Of a stretch of DNA of 64,000 bases, positions 12,668-21,815 are shown in pieces. The stretch spans positions 930,001 through 994,000 of the forward strand of contig NZ_WTYL01000002.1 of the NCBI RefSeq assembly GCF_009828115.1. Direction: 5' to 3'. The notes beneath the pieces are model-generated. The model ran no database searches, had not been told where the DNA came from, and worked only from the letters and a program-made list of their open reading frames with translations. The translations under genes were made by a program, and so were the position numbers. The first letter of the stretch is position 1. Every line of letters starts with the position of its first letter. The DNA is from Allopontixanthobacter sediminis. Lineage in GTDB: Bacteria > Pseudomonadota > Alphaproteobacteria > Sphingomonadales > Sphingomonadaceae.

Positions 12668-13621
12668 TTAAGCTCCGCCGCCCGGCATCCGCTGCGCAAA
12701 CCGGCCGTGCTTGCGGTACTTGACCATCCAGCGTTCGAGGAACAATTCCAGCGGACGGGGGTCGATACCCAATTTATGAATTCCGGGATGTTTCCCTGAC
12801 GGCACGTTGCCTTGCTTCAGAAGGATCCACTGGTCACGGCCCATCGGGGTACCGGGCAGCGCGGCGAAGATGCCTGAGACGGTATCGGGCATTTCGATAA
12901 ATATCCGCTTGCGGCCTTGGGCAGCGGCAATGCGCTGGTGCAGTTCCAGCATGGTGATCGCCTCGTCCCCGGCGATTTCGTAGGTCTTGCCGCCGTGTGT
13001 GCCGGGGTTGGCCAGAGCCGCCACCACCGCATCCGCCGCGTCATCAACGAACAGCATCTGCAGTGGGGCGTGCGGAGCGAACACGGGCAGGACCGGCAGG
13101 GTCGAGATCATACCCGAAAATAGCGCGAGAAACCCGTCGTCTTCGCCGAATAGCAGTGACGGGCGAAGGACCGTCGCCGAAGGAAACGCCGCGAGCACGT
13201 CCAGTTCGGACTGGGCCTTGGCGCGCGCGTATTCCGCTTCTGAATTCAGATCGGCCCCGATGGCGCTGATATGGACCATTGCCCCCGCGCCCGCGTCCGC
13301 CGCGGCCTCCGCGACATTCTCCGCCCCTCCCGCGATCAGCTGCATCAAATCGCCGTCGAAGGCACCGACCAGATTGACCACCGCGTCCGCCCCGATCATC
13401 GCCGCCTTCACGCTGGCGGGATTGGTGACATCGCAACGCGCGAACTGGATCTGGCCGAGGTTTGCCAGAGGTTTGAGGACAAACGCCTTTTCCGGGTTGC
13501 GGCTGGCAATGCGCAGACGTGCGCCCTGATCCAGCAGCGCCTGGGCGACATGGCGCCCGAAAAATCCGCTTCCGCCGGTGATCACCACCAGCTTGTCCTG
13601 CAACGTCCTGCCGCTAGCCAT
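12668..13621 (-). CDS. NAD(P)-binding Rossmann protein, complex I NDUFA9-like family
   Basis: This 317-residue extended-SDR protein carries VVITGGSGFFGRHVAQALL at its N terminus, the NAD(P)-binding glycine motif. DVTNPASVKAAM and VNLVGAF follow, as in NDUFA9-like proteins of alphaproteobacteria. Longer open sequence exists upstream, but the ATG at 13621 starts the domain directly and is the best start. Family members associate with respiratory complex I or act as ubiquinone-related accessory proteins. It converges on nfeD with only two bases between the stop codons. Confidence 0.82.
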   Translation of the reverse strand: MASGRTLQDKLVVITGGSGFFGRHVAQALLDQGARLRIASRNPEKAFVLKPLANLGQIQFARCDVTNPASVKAAMIGADAVVNLVGAFDGDLMQLIAGGAENVAEAAADAGAGAMVHISAIGADLNSEAEYARAKAQSELDVLAAFPSATVLRPSLLFGEDDGFLALFSGMISTLPVLPVFAPHAPLQMLFVDDAADAVVAALANPGTHGGKTYEIAGDEAITMLELHQRIAAAQGRKRIFIEMPDTVSGIFAALPGTPMGRDQWILLKQGNVPSGKHPGIHKLGIDPRPLELFLERWMVKYRKHGRFAQRMPGGGA

Positions 13622-13827
13622 CGTTATCCGCCTGTCCGATCCGGGTAATACCTGTGCGCGCCATGCCGGAATGCCGCCCCTATCGCAACCGTTCGCGCCG
13701 CACATTCGTCATCCAGCCACGAGCAATTGCGAGCGGCACCCCGCATTCTGATTGACACGACCGCAACCGCTTCGCTATCGGCCCCCTCCTACCCGCGGCC
13801 CGGCTTCGAAGTCCGGACCGCTCCGGT

Positions 13828-13914
13828 GCCCAGATGGCGGAATTGGTAGACGCACCAGCTTCAGGTGCTGGCGTTCGCAAGGACGTGGAGGTTCGAGTCC
13901 TCTTCTGGGCACCA
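13828..13914 (+). tRNA. tRNA-Leu (CAG anticodon)
   Basis: The acceptor stem GCCCAGA pairs with TCTGGGC. The anticodon stem CCAGC/GCTGG encloses the loop TTCAGGT, giving anticodon CAG for CUG codons. A long variable arm and the T-loop GTTCGAGT are as expected for a class II leucine tRNA. CCA is encoded at 13912-13914. The 3' end is the integration site of the adjacent island and remains intact after integration. Confidence 0.97.
13890..13914 (+). repeat. attL: 3' end of tRNA-Leu forming the left island junction
   Basis: CGAGTCCTCTTCTGG at 13894-13908 recurs exactly at 48539-48553 in the same orientation. In both places CACCA follows, with one G missing in the right copy. The shared sequence covers the T-arm and 3' acceptor strand of the tRNA, the standard target of P4-type integrases. 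Confidence 0.85.
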
Positions 13915-13921
13915 ATAATTT

Positions 13922-13998
13922 GATCGCCGGCGCTCGCTGGCGATTTCCAAACCCCTTGAAATCGTGTATAAAAATGTCAGTTTTGATCGCTGGCGATC
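13922..13998. promoter_or_regulatory. Two palindromes containing ATCGCYGGCG inside the left island end
   Basis: ATCGCC and GGCGAT form a dyad at about 13923-13944, and GATCGC-TG-GCGATC is a perfect dyad at 13985-13998. Both share ATCGCYGGCG and lie between the att site and the integrase gene. Plausible roles are integrase arm-type sites, excisionase sites or an operator for the integrase promoter. This is inference from position. Confidence 0.4.
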
Positions 13999-14019
13999 GT
14001 TGACGTTCGTTATAGGCCT

Positions 14020-14055
14020 GGGGGCCTCGGGGGCCTTTCTTGCCCTGAGGCCCCC
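14020..14055 (+). terminator. Strong hairpin between tRNA-Leu and the integrase gene
   Basis: GGGGGCCTCGGGG and CCCTGAGGCCCCC pair over about 12 of 13 positions with a loop of about ten bases. There is no long T tract, so it could be a terminator for the tRNA transcript or an RNA structure in the leader of the integrase mRNA. Confidence 0.45.
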
Positions 14056-14099
14056 GCGCAAAACGGGCCTGGTGACGCCATTTCTGGAGGCGAGGCCCC

Positions 14100-15320
14100 A
14101 TGGCGTTGACTGATCTACTAGTGAAGCAAGCGAGCCCCAGGGAACGCGATTTCAAAATCTCGGACGGCGGCGGGCTCTATCTGTTGGTGCGGCCCAACGG
14201 GTCAAAGCTATGGCGGATGAAATACCGCCATTACGGCAAGGAAAAGAAGTTGTCGTTCGGCAGCTATCCCGAGGTGGGGCTGAAGCAAGCGCGCCTGCTG
14301 CGCGATGAAGCGCGCGTCGAGATCGGCCGCGGAGGTGACCCGGCGCGCCGCAAGCGCGAGGAAAGGATCGCCGCCTACATTCGCGCAGGAGACACGTTCG
14401 CAGCGGTTGCCTTCGAATTCATCGCCAAGCGCGAGGCCGAAGGTTTGGCGATGGCAACGCTGGTCAAGTCGAACTGGCTCGCAAGCGTTCTGAACAAGTC
14501 GATCGGTCACCGGCCAATCGCCGAGATCACGCCGCACGAGATGCTCAGCGTGCTCAAGAAATACGAGAGTGATGGCCATTACGAGAAAGCCCGGCGCCTG
14601 CGTAGCTTCGCCTCGCGGGTGTTCCGATACGCGGTGTCGACGCTCCGCGCCGAGCACGATCCGTGCTCTCCGCTCAAGGGCGCGCTGATCTCACCCAAGG
14701 CCAAGCACTACGCCGCCATCACCGATCCGGTCGAGCTTGGCGGGTTACTGAGGGCGATAGATGTTTACGAGGGGTACCCAAGTACGCGCTTCGCGCTTCA
14801 GATCGCGCCTCACGTGTTCGTTCGGCCCGGCGAACTCCGTCACGCAGAGTGGGACGAACTGGACTGGGACGCCGCGGTCTGGCGCATTCCGCCAGGTAAG
14901 ATGAAGTCCCGCCGCCCACACGCGGTGCCGCTTTCGCGTCAGGTGCTCGCGATCTTGCAGGAAGTGCGCGGGATCAACGGCGGGTCAAATTACATCTTTC
15001 GATCGCTTCACGCGCGTGGCCGCCCGATGAGCGAGAACACAGTCAACGGCGCGCTCAGAAGGATGGGCTACACTGGAGACGAGATGACTGCGCATGGAAT
15101 GCGCGCCACAGCATCAACTTTGCTTAATGAATCTGGGCTATGGAGCCATGACGCGATCGAACGCGCCTTGGCCCACCAAGACAACAATGTCGTCCGCGGC
15201 ATCTACCATCGGGGCCAGCACTGGGAAGAACGCGTCCGCATGGCGCAGTGGTGGAGTGACTTCCTCGATCAGCTTCGTGCTAACGGGGCTAAGCGCGGGG
15301 AGAAAGACAGTGGCGGTTAA
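14100..15320 (+). CDS. P4-type tyrosine integrase of the island
   Basis: The 406-residue protein begins with the DUF4102 arm-binding domain (DFKISDGGGLYLLV, WRMKYRH, SFGSYPEVGLKQAR; residues 15-70). A central core-binding domain follows, then the catalytic domain. Catalytic residues can be followed: Arg in VRPGELRHAEW near 240, Lys in KMKSRRPHAVPL, HGMRAT near 331, the second His in LAHQDN near 356, and the nucleophile Tyr in RGIYHRG near 367. It recombines the tRNA-Leu 3' end with the element's attP. Its position directly next to attL identifies it as the island's own integrase. The next gene overlaps its end by 11 bases. Confidence 0.95.
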   Translation: MALTDLLVKQASPRERDFKISDGGGLYLLVRPNGSKLWRMKYRHYGKEKKLSFGSYPEVGLKQARLLRDEARVEIGRGGDPARRKREERIAAYIRAGDTFAAVAFEFIAKREAEGLAMATLVKSNWLASVLNKSIGHRPIAEITPHEMLSVLKKYESDGHYEKARRLRSFASRVFRYAVSTLRAEHDPCSPLKGALISPKAKHYAAITDPVELGGLLRAIDVYEGYPSTRFALQIAPHVFVRPGELRHAEWDELDWDAAVWRIPPGKMKSRRPHAVPLSRQVLAILQEVRGINGGSNYIFRSLHARGRPMSENTVNGALRRMGYTGDEMTAHGMRATASTLLNESGLWSHDAIERALAHQDNNVVRGIYHRGQHWEERVRMAQWWSDFLDQLRANGAKRGEKDSGG

Positions 15321-15927
15321 GCGAACAGTTCGACCGGTCAATGCAATTTCGGTCCGAGACAAACGATTTCGGCGAGTGGTGCCGCTTGCCAAGACTCGTT
15401 TGGAGGTGCCGCTTATTGCCGAGGGCGTCATAGCCGATCTTCGCAAGGGATGTCTGACGAGCCTCGCTGAGTACCTCCGCGTCAATCGGGGCATCCCTGA
15501 TAGTAGGATTGCCGCGGAACTTTGCGAGCTGATCGCCGGGAAGCCAAGCCGCACCAAATACAGGGTTCTGGTTATCGAAGCCCCTCGAAAGAAGGGCGCG
15601 CCATCAAAAACGCCGGGCAAAAAGCCGACCAAGACGCAGCTGGCGCAATCGGCCTCATTTCGAATGCATGTAGAATTGGGAGACAAGCCCCAATTTGCAG
15701 CAGAGAACGCTGCAGAGAAGAAGAACACCACCGCTGGAGCGATCCTCCGGTCAGTGAACGCGGTGGAAGAGTACGAGCAATATACCGTCGCGCAGGCAGA
15801 GGAACATGCCTCACGCGAAGCCAAGCACGAGCAGGTACAGGTGATGAGAGAAGCGGCGCTCGCCGCGCTGCGCGATGACACAAACGCTGCCTTGGCGGGC
15901 CCTGAATCAGATAAGTGTCGCGACTAA
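15310..15927 (+). CDS. Hypothetical protein following the integrase
   Basis: A GTG at 15310 inside the end of the integrase gene opens a 205-residue frame beginning VAVKRTVRPVN. I do not recognise the family. The N-terminal third is basic, the middle has a Lys/Pro-rich stretch (KKGAPSKTPGKKPTKTQ, about residues 96-112), and the C-terminal part is Glu/Ala-rich and probably helical. The translational overlap suggests coupled expression with the integrase, so a role in integration control or DNA binding is possible but unproven. The reading frame is well maintained and is not a shadow of another gene. Confidence 0.6.
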   Translation: MAVKRTVRPVNAISVRDKRFRRVVPLAKTRLEVPLIAEGVIADLRKGCLTSLAEYLRVNRGIPDSRIAAELCELIAGKPSRTKYRVLVIEAPRKKGAPSKTPGKKPTKTQLAQSASFRMHVELGDKPQFAAENAAEKKNTTAGAILRSVNAVEEYEQYTVAQAEEHASREAKHEQVQVMREAALAALRDDTNAALAGPESDKCRD

Positions 15928-16005
15928 AGCGAGTCAAGCCGATCGTAGCGAACTAGCGCGGCCTCACCTAACTGGAGGCGGTCCTCAGCAGATGGAGCCG
16001 CTCAC

Positions 16006-16194
16006 ATGTCGTTCAATCCCACTAACCCCCAGCCCTTAGTTTTCTCGATCAAAGAGGCAACGCAAGTAAGTAAGCTCGGCAAGACGCGGATCTATGAACT
16101 GATCGCTACCGGTCAGCTCCAGGTTACGCGCATTGGCCGCCGCACGCTGGTGCGTGCCGATTCGCTCCGCGCTCTGATCACGCCCGCCGACTAA
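16006..16194 (+). CDS. Small helix-turn-helix protein (AlpA/excisionase-like)
   Basis: The 62-residue protein contains FSIKEATQVSKLGKTRIYELIATGQLQVTRIGRRTLVRADSL-type sequence, the winged helix-turn-helix of the MerR/AlpA/excisionase fold (residues 13-57). Proteins of this size next to tyrosine recombinases usually direct excision or activate the recombinase gene. A purine-rich stretch (GGAGCCG) lies upstream. It is the first gene of a three-gene run ending in a second recombinase. Confidence 0.8.
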   Translation: MSFNPTNPQPLVFSIKEATQVSKLGKTRIYELIATGQLQVTRIGRRTLVRADSLRALITPAD

Positions 16195-16245
16195 GCAGAG
16201 GGCCTATTTAGGTCACCGCTTGGCGGTGACCGGTGGCTGCCGATC

Positions 16246-16722
16246 ATGACACGTCGATACGATCCGCGCCGTGCGCTGCCGCACCTGAGCTACACTCGGG
16301 AGCAGCTTGCCGGCACATTCAAAGTCACTTTGACGACAATCTGGTCCTGGACGAAAAAGGGGCTGCACCCGATCGACAGGAAGCGGCCATACCTCTTCGC
16401 TGGTGGTGACGTTCGCAAATTCCTGCAGGCGCATAACAAGCCGCGCCAGCCCACCGGACCAGGCCAGATCTATTGCGTTGCCTGCAAGCAAGTGACCCAG
16501 CCCGCTGGGAAGGTGGTCGATTTTATCGCGCTCAGTCCGACGAATGGCGACTTGGTCGGCCGCTGTCCCAACTGCTCGCGGCGCATATTTCAGCGCGTTC
16601 GCACTGCCGATATCGCGACTAAAGCGGGTTCTCTTACCGTTCGCTATGAGGGTGATGTCGCAACTATAAACACAGATGCTGAGCCTTCTCGTACCGAACC
16701 TTTGAACGAGGGGGGGGTGTGA
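16246..16722 (+). CDS. HTH and zinc-ribbon protein upstream of the second recombinase
   Basis: In this 158-residue protein, residues 15-60 form a helix-turn-helix-like region (YTREQLAGTFKVTLTTIWSWTKKG). Two Cys pairs, CVAC (about residue 79) and CPNC (about 106), form a likely zinc ribbon. The family is not known to me. The stop codon overlaps the recombinase start (TGATG), so the two are translationally coupled, and a DNA-binding accessory role is a reasonable inference. Confidence 0.7.
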   Translation: MTRRYDPRRALPHLSYTREQLAGTFKVTLTTIWSWTKKGLHPIDRKRPYLFAGGDVRKFLQAHNKPRQPTGPGQIYCVACKQVTQPAGKVVDFIALSPTNGDLVGRCPNCSRRIFQRVRTADIATKAGSLTVRYEGDVATINTDAEPSRTEPLNEGGV

Positions 16723-17837
16723 TGCGCTTCAATCCCGACAACGAGCGCGTCAAGCGTCGCTACTTCCATGAGCTTCGCGAAGCCGACGGGCTTGCCGAAG
16801 TTACGATCGACCATGCTGCCAGGGCAATTGCCGAATTTGAGCGGTTTAATGATTGGGCGGAGTTCAAGCTCTTTCGCTCAGGGGACGCCAGCAATTATCG
16901 AAAGCATCTGCTGGCGGCGGGCGGGAAACGTGCGAGCGCTTTGAGCAACCGCTCAACGGTCCACACAAAACTCATGCAGGTACAGAAGTTTTTCACCTGG
17001 CTGTCGAAACAACCTGGTTTCAAGTCGCGGATAAGCCCCGCCGATGCAAAGTACTTCAAGCTGTCCAACCGCGACCGGCGACTGGCTAGCGAACGGCCCC
17101 TAAAGCCGACGCCGACGGTAGAGCAAGTCAAGCATGTGATCCTCTCTATGCCCGCGATGACCGATCTCGACAAACGCGACCGCGCCTTGATCGCGTTGCT
17201 CCTCCTCACCGGCATTCGGGTGTCCGCGGCTATTACATTGAAACTTAAGCACGTCCGAACAGACGGGAGCATCTTTCAGGACGCGCGCGAGGTCAAAACA
17301 AAATTCGCCAAGACGCAGACGACTTACTTTTTCCCCGTCGGCGAAGAGATCCGGCAGATTTTTGCGGACTACGTGAGTCATTTGCGGAAGACACTGCTGT
17401 GGGGCGATGACGATCCACTTTTTCCAATGACGCATCAGGCTCTCGATGAGCAGCGTTGGCTTAGGCCGATTGGCTTGTTGAAACAGCACTGGAAGACGTC
17501 CGATCCTGTGCGGCACATTTTCAAGCGCGCGTTCGAAGCGGGCGGGGTTCCCTATTACACGCCGCATTCGATCAGACGGACGCTCGCTCGTCTCGGGGAG
17601 CGGCTCTGTAACACTCCGGAACAAATGAAGGCCTGGTCGCAAAACCTTGGTCACGACGAGCTTATGACGACCTTTAGCTACGGTGCCGTGCCGCTTCAGC
17701 AACAGGCGACGATTCTCTCCTCTATCGAGGCAAATCCGCCTGCGAAAGAGGCGCAAGATCTCCGTCAACTCGCGGAGATACTCTCCCAACCCAGCATCCA
17801 AGCCTTAATTAACGGGATCAACAACAAAGAGAAATGA
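16722..17837 (+). CDS. XerC/D-like tyrosine recombinase
   Basis: The 371-residue protein has an N-terminal SAM-like core-binding domain (residues 10-110) and a catalytic domain. Catalytic Arg is in LLTGIRVSAAI near 165, HSIRRTLARL near 281 gives His and Arg, LGHDELMTTFSYG near 308 gives the second His, and the Tyr nucleophile follows near 318. It differs from the P4 integrase by lacking the DUF4102 domain. ATG 16722 overlaps the upstream stop; a GTG one codon earlier is possible. It may have mobilised an earlier element inside the island or resolve element dimers. Confidence 0.9.
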   Translation: MRFNPDNERVKRRYFHELREADGLAEVTIDHAARAIAEFERFNDWAEFKLFRSGDASNYRKHLLAAGGKRASALSNRSTVHTKLMQVQKFFTWLSKQPGFKSRISPADAKYFKLSNRDRRLASERPLKPTPTVEQVKHVILSMPAMTDLDKRDRALIALLLLTGIRVSAAITLKLKHVRTDGSIFQDAREVKTKFAKTQTTYFFPVGEEIRQIFADYVSHLRKTLLWGDDDPLFPMTHQALDEQRWLRPIGLLKQHWKTSDPVRHIFKRAFEAGGVPYYTPHSIRRTLARLGERLCNTPEQMKAWSQNLGHDELMTTFSYGAVPLQQQATILSSIEANPPAKEAQDLRQLAEILSQPSIQALINGINNKEK

Positions 17838-17990
17838 CATGCCCTTGGAACAGCAGATTACGCGCCGCGAACAATCGTTCGACTATGACGGAATCGCGCG
17901 ATTGGGAGAGCGCAAGGCTCTAAACTGTGTTTCTTTTTAAGAGCCGCCCAGCGATCCCAACAGCCTCGAGAAATTGAAAGAAACGATAAG

Positions 17991-18518
17991 ATGTCAAATT
18001 TTTTCCAAAAACCGCTTTTTGCCCTTTCCGACATCACCACGGCTTTCAAACGTCAGCTCGGATTTGCGAAACAGATTATGGAGGAGGATTGGAATAATTG
18101 GGTCAATTTTGATAGGGTCGATGAGGAAGACATCGTCCCTTGTCTCTATTGCCCCTTTGAGCCGCTGCATCTCAACGTTGAAACTACTTCAGTACGGCGG
18201 GTCATTGAAAACGGGGCCACTTGGTTGGAAAGCCGCACTCCCTTCGTTGGAGACTCAGAATTTTGGCATTTTTGGGTCGGTAAACCGGACTACAATATGA
18301 AGGGCGAAATCATTCGCCGCGAGCTTGTGTTGGTTGAAAGTGATGGAGACCAATACGACGCGAGCGACCATTTTCTTGAACGGATCTTCGCCATCGAGAA
18401 TATTTTGAAACGGCAGGGCGAGTTCATCAAAGAATTTGAGGCTTCCGTGCCTAGCCTGCTCCAAATTGAGCTTCTTAAGCGCAAGTCGTCGCAGCTTATC
18501 ACCCTTGTCGATTACTGA
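17991..18518 (+). CDS. Hypothetical protein
   Basis: This 175-residue acidic protein has no signal peptide or membrane segment. It is rich in aromatic residues in its middle (EFWHFWVG, about residue 90) and ends in a probable long helix (ERIFAIENILKRQGEFIKEFE). I do not recognise the family. It has its own start codon (ATG 17991), an A-rich upstream region and a GC-rich hairpin terminator just after it, so it looks like an independent single gene in the island. Confidence 0.55.
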   Translation: MSNFFQKPLFALSDITTAFKRQLGFAKQIMEEDWNNWVNFDRVDEEDIVPCLYCPFEPLHLNVETTSVRRVIENGATWLESRTPFVGDSEFWHFWVGKPDYNMKGEIIRRELVLVESDGDQYDASDHFLERIFAIENILKRQGEFIKEFEASVPSLLQIELLKRKSSQLITLVDY

Positions 18519-18557
18519 GCCTATCGAGGAAAGGTGCGGGCCTGCGGTATTGAGGGA

Positions 18558-18579
18558 GGGGCCCCACATGGGGCCCTTT
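18558..18579 (+). terminator. Rho-independent terminator after the 18.0-18.5 kb gene
   Basis: A 7-bp all-G/C stem (GGGCCCC / GGGGCCC) with loop ACAT is followed by TTT, 40 bases after the stop codon. Confidence 0.7.
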
Positions 18580-18781
18580 GCCTATCTAATTGGCACACTT
18601 CACCGCGAGCGCTCCACACCCGTGGAATGGATATCGGTCCTGCTACAGGACTCGCCTCAATAAATGGAGCCGGGCAGTTAGCCGCAGTCAGCATTTGAGC
18701 GACAAGGGGGCGCAAAGCATCCCGGCACGCCTAGATGGTCGTTTCTCAGGGTCGACGTTATGTAACTGCAAACCGCGTTCC

Positions 18782-19477
18782 TCAGCGGACGATCGCGCGC
18801 CGGTATCCTGCAGCGCGCGCTTCGGCTTCAGAGCAGAAAATTTCCTCAGGGCGGGTCACGTCGTAATATGGCATACCGGGCAAGTGGTAGATCCATTGAC
18901 CCTTGCGATTGCGGTTACCCTTGATGGTGCAGCCATAAGACTTGGCTTGCTGAGCCTGTGGTCTGCGCTGCGCAGTTAAGCGCTGTTCGCGATTTTCCGC
19001 CGCTATCTCAGGTCCATGCCGAAATTCGCTGGGAGTGACGAAGGTCGAACTCCAGATGCCAGCTCGATCCGCTTTGGCTCTTGTTTCGATCGCGACATAA
19101 TCTGAACTGTATTCGCGGTAAGCTACGGCCCATCCATATTCGACCATTGTCGCATTGAGGGAAGATCCGAGAGTATTGCACACACTCAGATGGCGGCCGT
19201 GGATGTCGACAGCATCGCTGGAGCACTCCACCCGCTTGCCCTCGACTAGGCTTTTTAGGTTGAGCTTGGCTTCCTCGCCGCATGGCCATTCCTTGCCGTC
19301 TGTCTGGCAGGTCTGCGCAAGCTCCGGAGCATCGATACCGAATAGGCGGATCTGGCGACCGTCTATCACCAGGGAGTCTCCATCTCTCACCTCCGCGGTG
19401 CCCGCGAAAATCTCGGCCTGTGCAGGAACAGCAAGTGCGCCAATAATCAGCGATCCAACAAGTCTAATGCGTCGCAT
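18782..19477 (-). CDS. Secreted thermonuclease-like (SNase domain) protein
   Basis: From ATG 19477 (ribosome site AAGG upstream) the product has 231 residues with a signal peptide ending at AQA near residue 21. The SNase fold follows: [24 protein letters not shown] carries the calcium-binding Asp and the first catalytic Arg, and [10 protein letters not shown] carries the second Arg. The C-terminal 80 residues form a Cys-containing extension ([24 protein letters not shown]) resembling an excalibur-like or DNA-entry-nuclease tail. It probably degrades DNA or RNA in the periplasm or outside the cell. It is divergently placed from the DUF2075 gene. Confidence 0.85.
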   Translation of the reverse strand: MRRIRLVGSLIIGALAVPAQAEIFAGTAEVRDGDSLVIDGRQIRLFGIDAPELAQTCQTDGKEWPCGEEAKLNLKSLVEGKRVECSSDAVDIHGRHLSVCNTLGSSLNATMVEYGWAVAYREYSSDYVAIETRAKADRAGIWSSTFVTPSEFRHGPEIAAENREQRLTAQRRPQAQQAKSYGCTIKGNRNRKGQWIYHLPGMPYYDVTRPEEIFCSEAEARAAGYRRAIVR

Positions 19478-19558
19478 GCCCAACCTTCTACCGAATGCTG
19501 ATGCTATATTGGCCGCGCACAGTTTAAAATCCTTTAAGCGCTTCAAAGCATTGCCTCT

Positions 19559-21526
19559 TTGCAGTCTATACGACATTCATTGGCGATGCACCGCACATTT
19601 GTCTCACTCCGCGCCTCCGAAGTAAGTCGGGTGAGCGATGCCGAGCTTTACGGCCAGCTTGCTGGAAAACTATCATTTGCGGTCGAGCCTGCGCAGCGTT
19701 CCGCCTGGAATTATCAGATCACGCATTTGCGCGAACTTGCCCGGCAATTACCTGACGCGCATTTCTCGATGGAGTTTCTGATCCCAAGAATGGGGCGCCG
19801 GGCGGATCTCATCGTGCTTCACTCGGGCATCATCTTTGTCGTCGAATACAAAGTCGGATCGAAGAGCTTTGATCGATCGAGCCTCAATCAGACTTACGGC
19901 TACGGTCTCGATTTGAAGCACTTCCACCAGCCGAGTCACGACCGATCCATTGTTCCGATCCTGGTGGCCACAGAAGCGGCTGGTGAACAGTCATGCGCGC
20001 TGGAATGGGACGATGACGGGCTCGCCCAACCTCAAAGGGTAAATTCAGAGGAGCTTGCTCCTCTGATCAATTTCACCAGCCGAGTTTACGGTGAAGGCGG
20101 TTTTATCGATCCAGCCGCATGGCTTGCCGGCCGTTACCGGCCAACACCGACGATCGTGGAAGCCGCGCAGGCTTTGTATAGTGGTCACGATGTCGAAGAG
20201 ATCTCCCGCTCAGAAGCCGGCGCAGAAAATTTGACCAAGACGGCTGACTATGTGTCGGCAGCGATTGAGGATGCCAAGAACAACAAGAAGAAGATCATTT
20301 GCTTTGTTACCGGCGTCCCCGGGTCCGGGAAGACGCTCGCAGGTTTAAACCTAGCGACCGCACGGCAACGATCGCATTCCGATGAGCATGCAGTGTTTTT
20401 GTCTGGCAATGGTCCACTGGTCGCCGTGCTTCGGGAGGCGCTGGCGCTTGATGCTGTTGCCCAGTCAAAGGCGAGCGAGAAACCGAGTTCGAAGGTTCTG
20501 GAAAAGAGAAGGGCTTCGGCGTTTATCCAAAACATCCATCATTTTCGCGATGATGCACTGACATCGGCTCTGGCGCCGGATGAGAAGGTTGTGGTGTTTG
20601 ATGAAGCACAGCGCGCCTGGGATGTCGCGCAAACATCAAAGTTCATGCAGCAGAAGAAAGGCCAGGTTGGATTTTCCATGTCCGAGCCTGAATTCTTGCT
20701 CAGTGTAATGGACCGTCATCGAGATTGGTGCGCGATTGTCTGCCTGGTTGGTGGCGGCCAAGAGATCAATACTGGTGAAGCGGGCATCGATGAATGGCTC
20801 AGGGCATTGGAAAGGTCGTTTCCGCATTGGGAGGCGCACATTCCTGATGCTCTTAAAACGAGCATTAAATTACCTGGTCAGGTGCACGCGCCCTCACTTC
20901 ACCTGGCGACCTCGATCCGCTCGTTTCGCGCTGAGAAACTATCGGATTTTGTTGGGCACGTGATCGATGGTGATGCCGACGCCGCCAAGCGGGTCCATGC
21001 AGAGCTCTCTGACTATCCGCTATTGATCACGCGGGATCTCGACCAGGCTCGAGAATGGCTTCGTTCGCAAAGACGGGGAGCAGAGCGGGCTGGGCTGCTT
21101 GCTTCATCAAACGCGGCGCGCCTCAAGCCGCACGGCGTGTTTGTGAAGGCTAAGATCGAACCTGAGAAGTGGTTTCTAGCTGAGGTTGGTGACGTTCGCT
21201 CTTCAGATGCCTTAGAGGATGCCGCTACCGAGTTTGACGTCCAAGGTCTTGAACTTGATTGGGCGTGCCTCTGCTGGGATGCCAATCTTCGCTGGACCGA
21301 CGGTGCTTGGGAAACGCTCCAATTCCGCGGGTCGCAGTGGCAGGCAGTTAACGATCCTGAGCGACAGTCATACATTGCCAACTCTTATCGGGTGCTATTG
21401 ACGAGGGCGCGGCAGGGTCTGGTGGTCTTTGTGCCTGATGGAGCCGAGAATGATCACACGCGGCCATCGAAAGTATATCAAGAGATCTACGAGTTTCTTA
21501 GAGAATGTGGGTTTTCCAGTATTTAG
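19559..21526 (+). CDS. DUF2075-type nuclease-helicase
   Basis: The 655-residue protein combines two parts. Residues 70-100 look like a PD-(D/E)XK nuclease core: Asp83 in RRADLIV and Glu96-x-Lys98 in VVEYKVG. An SF1-like ATPase follows with Walker A GVPGSGKT near 251, Walker [13 protein letters not shown] near 344, and a helicase motif VI-like [17 protein letters not shown] near 620. This is the DUF2075 family, seen often among defence genes, but with no reaction I can name securely. The start may be ATG 19559 or the ATG at 19586. Nothing nearby overlaps it, so it may act alone. Confidence 0.8.
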   Translation: MQSIRHSLAMHRTFVSLRASEVSRVSDAELYGQLAGKLSFAVEPAQRSAWNYQITHLRELARQLPDAHFSMEFLIPRMGRRADLIVLHSGIIFVVEYKVGSKSFDRSSLNQTYGYGLDLKHFHQPSHDRSIVPILVATEAAGEQSCALEWDDDGLAQPQRVNSEELAPLINFTSRVYGEGGFIDPAAWLAGRYRPTPTIVEAAQALYSGHDVEEISRSEAGAENLTKTADYVSAAIEDAKNNKKKIICFVTGVPGSGKTLAGLNLATARQRSHSDEHAVFLSGNGPLVAVLREALALDAVAQSKASEKPSSKVLEKRRASAFIQNIHHFRDDALTSALAPDEKVVVFDEAQRAWDVAQTSKFMQQKKGQVGFSMSEPEFLLSVMDRHRDWCAIVCLVGGGQEINTGEAGIDEWLRALERSFPHWEAHIPDALKTSIKLPGQVHAPSLHLATSIRSFRAEKLSDFVGHVIDGDADAAKRVHAELSDYPLLITRDLDQAREWLRSQRRGAERAGLLASSNAARLKPHGVFVKAKIEPEKWFLAEVGDVRSSDALEDAATEFDVQGLELDWACLCWDANLRWTDGAWETLQFRGSQWQAVNDPERQSYIANSYRVLLTRARQGLVVFVPDGAENDHTRPSKVYQEIYEFLRECGFSSI

Positions 21527-21815
21527 GTGTCAATCTAAGCTGGTCAGCCAAATTTCTCTACTAAGGGCAGGAAGTGGGCCAATTGCGGACCGGCAGTTCT
21601 CTGCAGGCTCGCATTATAACCGGAATTTCATGGATCTATAGAGCAGCTGGCTCATGATCAGCGGGTGTTAGGTTGGAGCCTGGAAAATTGAAGAAAACGC
21701 CCTCCGCGTCGGTTACAAGGGCATATACGATCAGTGATAGTACAATGGGGCAACCGCGATGATTGGCGTTGATGATAGGTCGCAGACGCTCTCTTGCCCA
21801 ACCTGATAGCGCCGC
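21527..21815. other. Intergenic region without a convincing gene
   Basis: About 290 bases separate the convergent DUF2075 and PemK-like genes. Only short open stretches are seen. The segment CCAATTGCGGACCGGCAGTT at about 21579-21598 resembles, in opposite orientation, sequence at 24500-24540, and may be a remnant of a dispersed intergenic repeat. Confidence 0.4.
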
